Assembly (NCBI GenBank): GCA_920105625.2
Contig: OV050030.1
Span: 89,189,652-89,253,651, forward strand
Origin: Clusia tigrina
Lineage: Eukaryota > Arthropoda > Insecta > Diptera > Clusiidae
Direction of reading: 5' to 3'
Length of the DNA stretch: 64,000 nucleotides
Each line of letters begins with the position of its first letter. The first letter of the stretch is position 1. The notes under the pieces are model-generated. The model worked only from the letters and a program-made list of their open reading frames with translations, was not told where the DNA came from and ran no database searches. Positions 19,583-30,946 of the stretch are shown piece after piece. Both the position numbers and the translations under genes were made by a program.

Positions 19583-22500
19583 CTAGCTATACCGGCAACG
19601 TTGTTTTGCCTATATTTTTTTTTAATAAATGTTAAATAATAAAAAATGTTTGGAATTAATTTTAAAGTATAAAAATTCTTATTGAAAACAAATAAAATAA
19701 TAAATTATTGTAATGCTAATCTGTGCACGATATTTCTTGTTTCTCCATTTTCGGCATAAACAAATAAATCGGTGGGTTTACCAACGCGTGAACAGGCTAC
19801 ATATAGCTGTGCATGGAAGAAGCACGAATTCTCGAAATATAAACCACAGATTTGTATTGACTGGCCTTGTGCTTTGTTGATAGTCATGGCAAAAGCTAAA
19901 CGAACCTGCAGTCGTTTAAATTGTATTGGTGCATCTGTTGGAATCATTGGAATTCGTGGCAATAAATCATGTTCCCCTTTGAAGTTTCCATTAATGATAG
20001 TTGCCTCAATAACGTGTCCCGCAAGTTTTTTAATAACTAATCTCGTTCCGTTACAAAGTTTTGGCGCATTGAGATTTCGTAACAAAATGATTGGGGACCC
20101 AAATTTCAATTGTAAACTATGTGACGGAAGGTCCTGGTAAATCCAAAGAATTTAGAAATTCTATTGGGAAATTAGCGGCTTCATTTTCATCCACCACTGT
20201 ATTTGGCGTGGCGTTGAACTGGCAGCAGCGTCGGCAAGAGTTAAATCCCAATGCAAATTTCCTACTAATAATCCTAATGCTCGGCATGAATCATGATACA
20301 TTATATGTAGTTGACCATTTACAGTTTTCAAATATTCGAACGATGTTGGTCTAGGAATATTAACTAACAACAATCGTAAAAAAAAGCATTCTCGCTGTTT
20401 GGGATGAACTGTGTATAGTCGGCCTAATGCATTAGTACAAAATATTCCTGGATAATCGGCAGCAGCCTTTCCTCTTTTACGGGGTTCCCATGTTTTTCTC
20501 GACTTATTCCACGTGAAAAAGGTTGGTACTTCAGCATAGCGCAATGTTCTCGCAAATCGACCATAATCATTTTGTTGTTTGCATAAATGAAAAAATCAAT
20601 AAATGTTGTTGTTGGTTGAATAACTGCTCGTTCTGCTGCATTTTGTTCAGTAAAATATACTCGTTGGCCGCTTTCGATTTGAATAGCCAAATTAACGACA
20701 ACTGGATCTCTTTCATGAATAGGGAAAGAAAGAATTCGCCATACAGATTCATTGCTGCTGATGTATCTGCCCATTGGTAGCGTGCAACCTCATCATTTCA
20801 CACCTTCTACAGCGAAAACGGCCATGTCGCTACCTTTATGTAAATATTTACAAATGTATTTAATTGACTTAACTGAACTGCAATATTTAATATTAATTGG
20901 CTTTATATGGGGGATGTACAGTGCGGAGTATGGTACAACCCATTTATGATAAATTTCTATATCATATCTGGCAATCTCCATAAAGGAATATCCACCATCT
21001 TCAGTCGATCGTGTACGATACAAAGGATATCCATCATTTCCAGTGATTGTATACGATAGCAAATCCTTTGGAAATCGTTTTGTGCACTTACCATTGTCCA
21101 TGCAAGGTGAATTCATATTGATGGCACCGCAAGGACCATGGATCATGTTTGTTGTCACAATTTGGAATAACTCTGGATCAATGTCCGCATCTGGGATTTC
21201 GGCAGAGATTATGCTATCCATTTCTTCAGGTCTAATTTTGTTGATTAGCCAAATCAAAATATGGGCATGTGGCAGTCCATGTTTTTGCCACTCAATTGAG
21301 TACATTCAACAGTGAGTTTCACTAAAAACATGATATTTGACAATCAAATCAATTAATGACTTTAATTTTTGCTTGAATACACGTGCTGTAATATCGTGTC
21401 GATCACTTGCTGCTTGGCCAGGCAAAAAATGTTTTATTATTTCATCCCATTTTGGATTAGAGGTGAAGGTGATGAATAAGTCTGGCCGACCGTAAGCGCG
21501 AACATAAGCCATAGCAGCCTGAATGTACTCTTGCATATGACGTGGACGGCGCAAAATACGAATATCTCTATTTTCAAATGAATCACCAACCATTACAATC
21601 CCAACTTCATTAACAGTGGGAGCATTGAATGGACGCGAATGCTCTCCAACTGGAATTTTATCGGCTTTAATGAGAATCATATAATTGTCGTTCACTAATT
21701 TATCCCGCATTTGATGGAACAATTGAAGCAGTTGATATTTTCTTTCAAAAAAGTTTGTAATGTTGATACTATTGCTCGCTGTTCAATTTGCTGAATCCGA
21801 TTATAATCACAACGAACATTAACTTGTTCTTCTGCGTCTCCTACAAAATATATTTGCAAGAATTTGGGAGTTTCAGTTGGAATTGGAAGCAAGGAGCCAA
21901 TATTATGATACACTTGGCCTTGTATTTTAAACGTCGAATTGAAAATTAGACCTCGTTCATCGACGGTTGAAATTATTTTTGCAGCAAAAGATGTCATTTG
22001 AAAGCAACTATTAAATTTTCTGATATTTTTTAGAAATAATTTTGAATCTTCATTATCTCCGGACATTAATGATTTCAATGGCTCTGGTGGTGGATGTAAT
22101 ACTGGTAAAACTGGATGTAAAACTGGCACAACACGTCCCAGCGGTCTCATTTTTAAATTTTCGAGCGTGACAATAAGTACATTCTTTATCCATATTGCCA
22201 ATCATAATTTTTACGTGAGCAGAATATTCAATTTCTGGATCATATTCAAATGCGATACGATTAAAAGATGACAATGTAAATGCTCTGGCTGTCTGCATAC
22301 GTTCTCTGCTTGTGAGTTGATATAAATTGCGATTTGCATCTGTACTATGATGGCGTCTGTCTCTGATAGTGTTTCTCATTAATGTCCGGCGTTCATTCTG
22401 ATGTTCAGTAGTTTGTGCTGAACGTAATCGCGATACTCTCAATCTGGTTGTTTCATTCACTTCTAATCTTTGTTCCGTGTCTAAATTTGCTCCATCCGTA

Positions 22501-22640
22501 TTTCTTCTTTGCGATGCCGAAGTTCTGCGACCAAGATTTGAACGACGTCGTGGCATTTTATTGTTATACTAATTAGATGTGGAGAGAAATTGTTTGGTTT
22601 TGAGTTACGTGTGTTGCATTTTTATATTGTTGAAAATATA
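19583..22640 (-). mobile_element. Helitron, internally deleted, 3' terminus identified
   Basis: Read on the minus strand, the element encodes N-terminal zinc region, HUH Rep nuclease, and start and end of a Pif1-type helicase. Its 3' end is canonical. GGCAAAACAACGTTGCC can form a short hairpin a few bases before CTAG (19583-19586), and a T follows, as expected for Helitron insertion between A and T. The 5' end (TC…) was not located. It lies somewhere between 22560 and 22830. Confidence 0.85.
19705..22556 (-). pseudogene. Helitron RepHel protein, broken
   Basis: The N-terminus MPRRRSNLGRRTSASQRRNT starts at 22556 and runs to a CTYCHARKF zinc region, then a frameshift. The Rep segment has FITFTSNPKWDEI (21470), then the HUH motif in EWQKHGLPHAHILIWL (21255) and the two-tyrosine motif in YICKYLHKGSD (20860). 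These catalytic residues are intact. Rep is split by an in-frame TGA at 21306-21308, between ETHC and MYSIEW. The helicase begins near 20540 (TNALGRLYTVHPKQRECFF) but jumps near 20150 from SSTPRQI straight to KFGSPIILLRNLNAPKLCNG, so the Walker motifs and most of the helicase core are deleted. The C-terminus ends at 19705. Confidence 0.85.
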
Positions 22641-22944
22641 AATATGATCATATTGTAAAAACACATAATATATTCCTACTTTTTTTATTTTATCTTTGAA
22701 AAACAATCGAATTTAAATATTTTGTGTTGTTAAATTTGTCTTCAATGTGTTTTTTATATACGCAAAATCTAATAGCTAAAAATGAAATGTCAAATATTAA
22801 TACATATTGAATTGATATGAACCACTATCAAAAAAATCTTTCTGTAAACTTAACGTATAGTGTTTGTACGAAATGTATGAAAAAAAAACTTTTGTGGCGC
22901 CACCTGGCCGATGAAATATATACTATAACCTCACAGACTACGAC

Positions 22945-23600
22945 ACAAATAAAGGGTTTTTTTTCAGACGTGTGGTTTTCAATCTGGCAATACTTATTTC
23001 GGGGTTGGTCTTTTTGACAGCTGTAAAAATTTACATCCTCTAAAGTCACTGTTTGGTGCGCTCTATGGTTAGAGGAAATCAATGGTCCATATTTCTTCAA
23101 AACTGAAGCCGGCCATACTGTTACAGTCAATGGGGAACGCTATAGAGCCATGATTAATGACTTTTCCTACCTGAATTGGAGGATATTGATGTGGACGAAC
23201 TTTGGTTCCAACAAGGCGGCGCTACATGCCATACAGCCAACGAAACATTCAATTTATTGAAGGAAACTTTTGGTGAGCGTATTAGCTCGCGTCGTGGACC
23301 TGTGGCGTGAGCTCCAAGATCGTGCGATTAAACACCGCTCGACTACTTTTTGTGGGGTTATGTGAAGTCGCTTGTCTACGCAGATAAGCCCGAGACGATT
23401 AACGCCTTGGAAGAGAACATTCGGCGCGTTATAGCTGACATACGGCCCCAATTGCTGCAAAAAGTGGTCGAAAATTGGGCCTCTCGGCTGGAATTTATAC
23501 GAGGCAGCCGCGGCGGCCACTGGCCCGAAATCATTTTTAAAACATAATGGCAAACCCTTTTCTATATAATAAAGCTAAATTCTTGGCCATAACATTAAAG
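22945..23600 (+). pseudogene. Tc1/mariner-superfamily (DUF4817/DDE_3 type) transposase relic
   Basis: From about 23035 the plus strand reads VNGERYRAMIND, then DIDVDELWFQQGGATCHTA (second catalytic Asp position reads Gly), then RGPV, DYFLWGYVKSLVYADKP, then EENIRRVIADIRPQ and EFIRGSRGGHWPEIIF before TAA at 23547. These are the landmarks of the DUF4817-containing relatives of Tc1/mariner. The N-terminal DNA-binding half is missing, two frameshifts are evident, and the expected QDGAT Asp is replaced. A possible left TIR starts with GGGTTTTTTTTCAGACG at 22948. The product is dead. Confidence 0.7.
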
Positions 23601-23639
23601 TATATGCGTTTTATTATCAACTGAAAATTGAAATTATTC

Positions 23640-23990
23640 TTCCATTTCAAATTGATACGTAAATTTGGAAAAAGTCTTCTTTTCTCTTATTTCGCGTTTC
23701 GCACCCTTCAGAAGTCCATACCTGCCAGAATTATATATGGATAAATACGAGTATATGTACATACACACCTGCTTTTTTTTCTTTGTTTTTGTTTTGCAAT
23801 TGTGCATGCAAACATACATATAAGCACGAGTGTGTACAATTATTCACAACAAAAATCAAAATTCTGTAGTATTCATGTTTCTATTGTAATCATGATTTGT
23901 AGTGTCGCCCATTTAACTAGTAACGTGAAAGAGAAAATCAAATATTTTGTTCTTCTTCTTGCTTATTACGTTGATGTTCTTTGGTAAAAT
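23640..23990 (+). repeat. right arm of the ~360-bp inverted repeat (partner 16400-16765)
   Basis: See the left arm for the shared blocks. The right arm follows the Tc1/mariner relic directly. Nothing else is recognised between 23990 and 24331, which is AT-rich. Confidence 0.7.
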
Positions 23991-24331
23991 ACTTCGATAG
24001 AAGTGAAGACGGCAATACTGATTGTAATATAGAGAAATAACTCTTCTTCTTCCAATGTCAGCTGATGAAATTATCCCATTTTTTTCCTTATCCGTGAGAG
24101 ACAAAAACAAAGCAATGTTATTCCTCCGTGCTTGTAATGAAATTTATTTGGCACTAAATTTAGGGTACAATTGCAAGTTGCGTTATGGAGAAATAAAGTA
24201 GTATCTTAAATTTAAAAACGGTATAAATACTATATAATTTTGATGAATGAAAAAGTAAATTTTTAATTAAAACTTTGTTTTTAATTACGTAAATAATAGT
24301 TACATTCAAATTATATTTATGTATTATATTA

Positions 24332-25624
24332 CGAGGGCAGTTCGAAATGTTCTTAGCCTGACATATAGATGGCGGTACAAACAGCAAAAAGCTTTCTATA
24401 ATGGAAACTTCCATCCGTCATATGAACACATGTTAAATTTCATTGAGATCTGGCTACTCATTTGAATAGTAACACGTGTTCAAAAAAGACGCTTCAGTGA
24501 TTTTTTTATAATGGAAAAATTTGAAATTCGTGGTGTGATTAAATATTTACATAAGAAAGGTTTATCGGGACAAGAAATTCATAATGATATCGTGAATGTG
24601 TTAGTTGAAAGTGCTCCTTCATATGCAACAGTAAAAAATTGGATTGCTGAATTTAAACGTGGTCGTACAAGCATTCAAGATGAACCCCGAAGTGGACGTC
24701 CAAAAACTGCAACAACGCCAGAAATCATAGCTAAAGTTCATGATATGGTATTAGACGATCGACGATTGAAAGTGCGTGAAATAGGTAATGCCATAGGCAT
24801 CTCAAATGATCGAGTACATTTTATTTTGCAACAAGATTACATATGGAAAAGCTTTCTGCAAGATGAGTGCCGCATTTGTTAACAGTTGACCAAAAACGTA
24901 TTCGCATGAAAATTTCTCAAGCTTGTTTGGATCGTTTTAAGCGAAATAAAATGGATTTTAAGCGTCGTTTCATAACTGTTGATGAAACATGGATCCATCA
25001 CTTCACACCAGAAACAAAAGAACAATCCAAACAATGGACTGAATCTGGTGGAAGTGCACAAAAGAAGGCAAAAACAATTCAATCGGCTGGTAAGGTCATG
25101 GCAACGGTTTTCTGGGATTTCAAAGGAATTTTATTAATCAACTATCTTCAAAAAGGTAAAACAATAAATTCTGAATATTATTGTAACCTTTTGGATCAAT
25201 TGAATTTGAAAATTCGAGAAAAACGACCTGGTTTACAACAAAAAAAAATTATTTTTCATCAGGACAACGCACCATGCCACAAGAGTGTTTTAACAATGGC
25301 AAAATTGAACGAATTGAAGTACGAATTGCTTGACCACCCACCTTATTCTCCTGATTTAGCTCCCTCTGACTTCTACCTGTTCCCAAATCTAAAAAAATTC
25401 CTTGCTGGCAAACGTTTTACCTACAATGAAGATGCAATGGCAGCTGTAAACGATTATTTTGAGGAGCTTCCGGAAAATTATTTTAATCAAGGGGTAGAAT
25501 TGTTAGAAAAACGTTGGACTAAGTGTATTGAAGTTTCAGGAGATTATGTTGAAAAATAAAATAATTTTAAAAATCTAGCTTTTGTTTTTCATTATTAGGC
25601 TAAGAACATTTCGAACTGCCCTCG
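24332..25624 (+). mobile_element. mariner element, near full length
   Basis: 1293 bp, bounded by 28-bp perfect terminal inverted repeats starting CGAGGGCAGTTCGAAATG. The left flank is TA and the right flank TT, so the usual TA target duplication has one mismatch. The size is normal for an autonomous mariner, and the only gene is the transposase. Confidence 0.92.
24511..25559 (+). pseudogene. mariner transposase (DD34D) with one frameshift
   Basis: The first frame (24511-24882) has the paired helix-turn-helix DNA-binding domain: FEIRGVIKYLHKKGLSGQEI, then VKNWIAEFKRGRTS, RSGRPKTATT and REIGNAIGISNDRV. The second frame (to 25559) starts at the linker PHLLTVDQKRIRM and holds the DDD catalytic domain: ITVDETWIHHF, FHQDNAPCHKS and PPYSPDLAPSDFYLFPNL, with 34 residues between the last two Asp. 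The protein ends ISGDYVEK-like. One frameshift at about 24850-24880 joins them. All three Asp are present, so a single indel separates this copy from a full frame. Confidence 0.9.
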
Positions 25625-26157
25625 TTAAAGTTAATCATTAATATATTATTAAAGTAGCATAAGCAAATAAGCTTTGGATAAACCTAATCACCATATATTT
25701 TTCTTTCTTATTTATAACACCCAATTATTTGTAAATTACTACAAAGATTAACCAATTTTATAATCAGAAAACTTTAAGACTATGATCTATTAAACGACTA
25801 CACGTTGTGAGTTGATGTGCTACTAAATAAGTAAGATAAAAATATTTCCAATAATATATCAATAATTAAAGCACTATTTCAATTTATTTAGTTAAATTTA
25901 TGTAAATAAGTAGTAAAAATTAGTAGCATCAGTAACACTATTTCATAAAAAGTCCAAATGTATTTTCTTCCTTGGGGTCCCAGGTTATTTTACTTACATG
26001 GAGGCTGCAAGGTGAATTTCGTACTTGCGGAATTGTCAAACATAAGCAATGTGCGATCAAAATATATGAAATTGAGAGGAATGGAGAAATGCATAAAGTT
26101 ACATACACTTTATTAACTTTTTACTAACTTTATTTGCAATTGTTTGCTAATTTGTTT
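25625..26157. other. non-coding AT-rich DNA
   Basis: I see no gene and no repeat I can assign. Confidence 0.5.
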
Positions 26158-27245
26158 TGATCGCATTTTTCTATAATTTGTTGCGATCGTGGGTTTTGGT
26201 GTCTACCGTCTGTATGTTTGTTTTGCTTCTCTCCTTCTTCTCTTCCTTCCACTTGTTCGCTTTTCTAGTGAATGAGGCCAGTCTAAAACCTACCAGACGA
26301 TTCTGAGGTAGAGATGGCGCTGCCTCAGAATAGTAAAAATTCGAAAGAAAGGTAACTGGAGGTAACTGGAGCGGTCAATGATCTGGATGAATGAACTTGA
26401 GGTAACTGGAGCGGTCAATGATGGAATAGCGGAAGAGGCCGAGGAAATGGAAAATACGGTTTTAAGAGAAAAGGGAAAAAAACGTTTAAGGCAAGAATGG
26501 TCTCTGTGCAGTTTAAAGTGTTTGGGAGAAAGTTGTTTCCAATTAATTTTGTTGCCGCGCGCGTTTAAAATTTGTGTTTTTACTGTGGATATATTCGGAT
26601 TAATTATTGAGTGTGTGACTGTGCACTGAAGGTAGAAAAAAATAATATAAATTGAATTTGAGTTTTTTATTAGAACAACGTATTTCAATTAGGCTCATTT
26701 GAGAGAGAAAAATAACCTTATTTACATTCGTGTACTGAAAATATTCAAATTACCACAAAGTCCTGTTTAGAAACGTGTATAGAAAAAAATCTATTGCGGA
26801 TATTCGTTGGTGCAGGTCTGATTCTGCGGGGATAGTCTCTGGTCTCGTCGATTGTTCCTGTTATTTGTTCTGATACAGTAAAAGTGTGAACGGTTTAAAA
26901 AAAAAAAAAAATTTTTTAATCATGTACATACAATTTTACATTGATTAGTGATTGTGCTGAATAGTGATAACTGCTTGTTTCCGGCCCATCCCATTCGAGA
27001 ATCAGAGTTGAGTTGTGATACCGGAGGAGAAAGGAGGCTGCCGCCCGCCCCCTAGAAATAAGGATAAAGATAAGTATATACGTATATATGGTATTTATTT
27101 AGATTATTAAGTCGGTATGTTATTTATTTAAGTTATTAACAAAAGTAGCATGTTTAGTTATGTTTAAATTTATGTTTAAAATGTTAGGCTAAGGCGGCAA
27201 TAATGGGGCGGGCTCGCTGGTCGTCGTGGCAAAATGGTGAGGTAA
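26158..27245 (-). repeat. dispersed repeat family R, copy 2
   Basis: The reverse complement aligns nearly end to end with about 59590-60580, including CAGACGGTAGACRCCAAAA, the CAGCGCCATCTCTACCTCAG block and GAACGCGCGCGGCAACAAAA-like text, and the CGAACCAGCGAGCCCGCCCC-like end near 27215. It lacks the hairpin block. A 23-bp segment (AGGTAACTGGAGCGGTCAAT…) is duplicated at 26359 and 26400 in this copy. A 12-bp A-run lies at 26900. No protein frame is shared by all copies. Confidence 0.75.
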
Positions 27246-28481
27246 CAAATTTCAATTTTGGCTACTGAGGGAAAATTGGTTCAAAAAAATTGGTTCTTGC
27301 AGCCACCATGCAAGTAAATTCACCTTGTTGGGGTCTATTAAGGAACAGCTATTCGCAAACAGACCTCCGAACACTTATACACTTGCATTCAATTTCCCAT
27401 TGATTTTGTTGCTGGATTTACGAAGTTATCTCTCTATACTACTCTATGTCTATGATACCAAAGACAATATACAGAAAGACCATTCATTGCTCTCTTGAGT
27501 GAGAATCCACATATTGAAGTGTATGGCAACCACATTGGAAAAATCATAGGCAATTTCACGAAGCAGTCGTGAATATGTATCAATCGTCAGACACACACAT
27601 GGCTATTGTTGTTTGCACATTCGTATGAATAATATTAGTATGTGTGTGTGTGCTCACTGCAGAAGCGAATGATTTGAAATCAAATTTTTATTTTCTGATT
27701 TGTGTGGCTGGGGTAAAATACATAAGAATGAATTTGCTATATGGCAAAGCTTTTTTATACGGAAAGTGGGGCTTAAAACAAGTCATTTGTGGTTTTGCGT
27801 ATAAGAAAGATTTTCCATGTCTTGAGAAAGCATAATGTGTGTATATTAGGAAATATTTTACTTTGGAATATTTTATACATTTATGAAATAGTAGTATTTT
27901 TATTATTCTTTAGTTAATATATTAATAAAGTGCAATTAGGAAAGTAAGTGTACTAAATAACTTGTAGGAAGTAAACTAATTAGAACAAAACTGCAACTCT
28001 AATTTATGATAAGAAATAAGGAGGGCAAAAACTAAATACCAGTAAGACTCTATTATACAATTACTAACTCCTCATTCTATTTACATAAAGTACAAAAGTT
28101 TTAACCTAACACATTCCTATAATATAAAAAAAAATGAATTTCCTACGCTGTACAAGCAACGGTCAACAGGTCCCTTAATATTAAAATGTGCACAAGCAAT
28201 TTAATTCTCCGTGATAATAATATAGTCAACCGAAATTCAAGCTGGCAGATGGCTTCAGACTTATGATATGGCAAATTAATTTTTTGGTTGCCCAATGTGG
28301 TTGTTGTCAGAAGCTCTATTGCACAGTTTGTGATGCCTGATCTTGGCCAAATGGTCTTGAGGCATCAATGGGCAGTGCTTCCTAAGTAACACCACTATCA
28401 GAAATTTTAAGACCTCCAGTCTATGTGTGCCGCAAATTCCATGCGAAAACCACAATGGATAATTTTTTTCAAAATATATTT
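27246..28481. other. non-coding DNA
   Basis: No gene recognised. There is a short TG run near 27640. The rest is unassigned AT-rich sequence. Confidence 0.45.
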
Positions 28482-28776
28482 TCAAAATAATTTGTTTTTT
28501 TCAAAATTGTGCCGATGTATGCATAACTTATCAATAAATTGGTGATAGGATACAGTATTAGCATCCGATGTCAGGGAGAAGTTCCAGCCAAGTTTAGTAT
28601 CATGATCATCGTTGTAGTTAGTATTCAATAAGAAGGACTGTGTGACGATTTTCATAGATAATGATCTAGCTGTCAGATCTTTTTTTTCTCGTACTGAGGG
28701 ATTAACATTGTGACAAAGTTTAGATCTCAATACGGAAAATAAATTTTCTGGACAGTCCTGATTCATTTTACCAAAT
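28482..28776 (-). pseudogene. P-element/THAP-type transposase relic, C-terminal part
   Basis: The minus strand reads MNQDCPENLFSVLRSKLCHN followed by VNPSVRE, then ARSLSMKIV. The phrase LNQDxxENLFSxxRSxxGHNxNPxxxxF is the hallmark of the C-terminal domain of P-type transposases. Only this block survives. Upstream of the Asn-Gln-Asp the sequence is cut after about three codons by the mariner at 28779. Beyond 29850 I could not resume the frame, so the P-type gene was already decayed. Confidence 0.5.
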
Positions 28777-28778
28777 AC

Positions 28779-29848
28779 GAGGGCGGATTGATATTGAAGC
28801 TACCTAGCGCTAGATGGCAGCACAAACACAAAAACTTTTTTTTTTAGAAATTGCGATCTGTCAAACGGCAGCTGTTAAAATTTCACCCAAATTCATCGAT
28901 TATTTTATTTGTTGTAGTCGTTTGAAGTAAGCAACTTTTGTGTTTCTCGAAAAATGGAAAAAAGCGAATTTCGTGCAGTGATTAAACATTATTATTTGAA
29001 AGGGAAAACGGCGAAAGAGACAAAAGAAAAGCTCGATAAACATTACGGTGAGTCTGCTCCGTCAGATTACATAGTAAAATTTTGGATTGCTGAATTTAAA
29101 CGTGGCCGAACAAGCACTGAACAATACAGACAGACCACTTCACAGCGGTGTTTGGACATGATAAAGCGTAATCCTGTTGATTTTTGGCGTCGATTAATAA
29201 CTGTTGATGAGACGTGGGTCCACCACTACACACCTGAAACCAAAAATCAATCGAAACAATGGGTGGAAGCTGGTGGAAGTGCTCCGAAGAAGGCGAAGGC
29301 AGTAAAATCGGCTGGCAAGGTTATGGCCACTGTATTTTGGGATGCACACGGAATATTGCTCATCGATTATCTTGAAAAAGGATCCACAATCACAGGAAAG
29401 TATTATCGTGCATTATTGGATCAATTGATTGATGCAATCAAGGAAAAACGACCACATTTAAAGAAGAAAAAAAATGCTCTTTCTTCAAGACAACGCACCG
29501 GTTCACACAGCATTAGATACGATGCTAAAATTACGTGAAATACACTTCGAATTGGTTAATCATCCACCTTATAGTCCAGATTTAGCTCCTAGTGACTTTT
29601 TCCAGTTTCCAAACTTGAAAAAATGGTTCGCAGGAAAAAGATTCATCTCAAACGAAGAAGTGATTACCGAAACTAACGCGTATTTTGAGGGGTTCCCGAA
29701 ATCGTATTATTCAGATGGTATAAAAAGTTGGAATACCGTCTTACTAAGTGTGTCGAAGTAAAAGGAGACTATGTTGAAAAATAAATGGTTTTTGAAAAAA
29801 AAAATGTTTTTTTCCTACTTAGGGAGCTTCAATATCAATCCGCCCTCG
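28779..29848 (+). mobile_element. second mariner element, internally deleted
   Basis: 1070 bp with TA target duplications on both sides (28777-28778, 29849-29850). The terminal inverted repeats are identical for 24 bp and start CGAGGGCGGATTGATATTGA. It is about 220 bp shorter than the mariner at 24332 and of a different subfamily, since the TIRs diverge after CGAGGGC. Confidence 0.93.
28954..29784 (+). pseudogene. mariner transposase with internal deletion and frameshifts
   Basis: Start MEKSEFRAVIKHYYLKGKTA at 28954. The first helix-turn-helix ends at FWIAEFKRGRTS, and the text then jumps to EQYRQTTSQRCLDM. The second helix-turn-helix and the linker, about 75 residues in the sister element, are therefore missing in frame. 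Catalytic parts follow: ITVDETWVHHY, then after an A-run frameshift near 29465 FLQDNAPVHTA and PPYSPDLAPSDFFQFPNL (29474-29761). A second shift near 29735 separates the last residues. Catalytic Asp residues are intact, but DNA recognition would be lost. Confidence 0.9.
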
Positions 29849-29989
29849 TAGTAAAGCAAATAGGAGAAAAATATTTTTTAAATATTTAATGAAGATTATT
29901 TTTGTAACGAATTTATTGACAAGGCAAGTGACAACAGTAGTTGCAATTGCGTATGTGTGGTTATGCCACCGTAATAATTTTTCAGAAAA

Positions 29990-30185
29990 AGAAGAAAGCT
30001 ATTTCGGACACGCCACTTATCGTGATCAGCGATCTTTCAATGAAAGGCAATTTTTCCCAAAGCATTTTTTATTATGTCTCAGAAATCAACAGCACACCAG
30101 TTATGAACCCTCCCAGGAATCGAACCTGGGTCTGCAGCTGTTGTAATCTGTCCATCCAGACAACTACGCTAACTGCAGGTGGTGA
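29990..30185 (-). repeat. tRNA-derived SINE-like sequence
   Basis: On the minus strand an A-box-like TTAGCGTAGTTG (30161-30172) is followed after about 35 bp by CCCAGGTTCGATTCCTGGG (30111-30129). The latter is a perfect TΨC arm with B-box GGTTCGATTCC. No full cloverleaf is formed, and a non-tRNA tail continues towards lower coordinates, so this is a pol III SINE head rather than a tRNA gene. The 3' limit is uncertain. Confidence 0.65.
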
Positions 30186-30366
30186 ACTGCCTGATCAAAT
30201 TCTGTCCATGTACTGTCTCATTCCACCACACTCTAATCAACTCTGTCGCATTATTGCCCCTCTTTTGTTCCGTTAGGTCTCTCTCTCTGTTTTTTATTAT
30301 ATATCAGTGGTGTCATAGAACATTGCTTTTGTTAGTGGCAGGCAAATTAAGCCTGATCACACTAAC

Positions 30367-30485
30367 CTTCTAGGATACATTCTATAAAGTTTACAATATC
30401 TTGTGAAGATTCGTCCGTAGGCATAGATGTCACCTTTTTTACCGAATTCATTCTGTAAATGTGAGTAAGTCCATAGTCGTCAATT
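30367..30485 (-). CDS. exon-like segment, duplicate 1 (downstream in minus orientation)
   Basis: On the minus strand a pyrimidine-rich stretch and ATTCACAG precede a 119-bp open segment, which ends …CTAGAAG followed by donor GTTAGT. With one base carried in from the previous exon, the reading is IDDYGLTHIYRMNSVKKVTS followed by MPTDESSQDIVNFIECILE, with one base left over. No stop occurs in that frame. The gene family was not recognised and no neighbouring exon was found. The pair of copies is the main support. It may be a host exon in a long intron-rich gene, or a degenerate exon. Confidence 0.45.
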
Positions 30486-30827
30486 CTGTGAATATGAAGA
30501 TAAAAAAAGTTAATTGAAAAAAATACAACAAAAAGAAAAATGTATAAGACAGTGAAACTAAGCGTAAAGTATATACACACATGCATGAAGTAGTAATTGC
30601 ATGGAAATATAATGCGTAAACATTAACGCCGGGAATGAAGGCGCAATCTACGGAAACGTTTGTGGAAGTAAGAATATATGTGTTTAAATAAGTAAGTATT
30701 CTGGACAAGAGGAATGCGTATGTACGTGTTCCGTTAGGTCTCTCTCTCTGTTTTTTATTACATATCAGTGGTGTCATAGTACATTGCTTTTGTTAGTGGC
30801 AGGCAAATTAAGCCTGATCACACTAAC

Positions 30828-30946
30828 CTTCTAGGATAGATTCTATATGGTTTACAATATCTTGTGAAGATTCGTCAGTAGGCATAGATGTCACCTTTTT
30901 TACCGAATTCATTCTGTAAATGTGAGTAAGTCCATAGTCGTCAATT
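30828..30946 (-). CDS. exon-like segment, duplicate 2 (upstream in minus orientation)
   Basis: Same 119-bp length and the same acceptor (ATTCACAG) and donor (GTTAGT) as duplicate 1. The protein differs near its end (IVNHIESILE versus IVNFIECILE), and the frame stays open. Because 119 is not a multiple of three, splicing both copies into one mRNA would shift the frame. If both are functional they would have to be used as alternatives. Confidence 0.45.

Noticed and set aside
30090..30185. Functional tRNA gene
   Set aside because: The A- and B-boxes and TΨC arm are good, but acceptor and anticodon stems do not form, so a SINE head is more likely.
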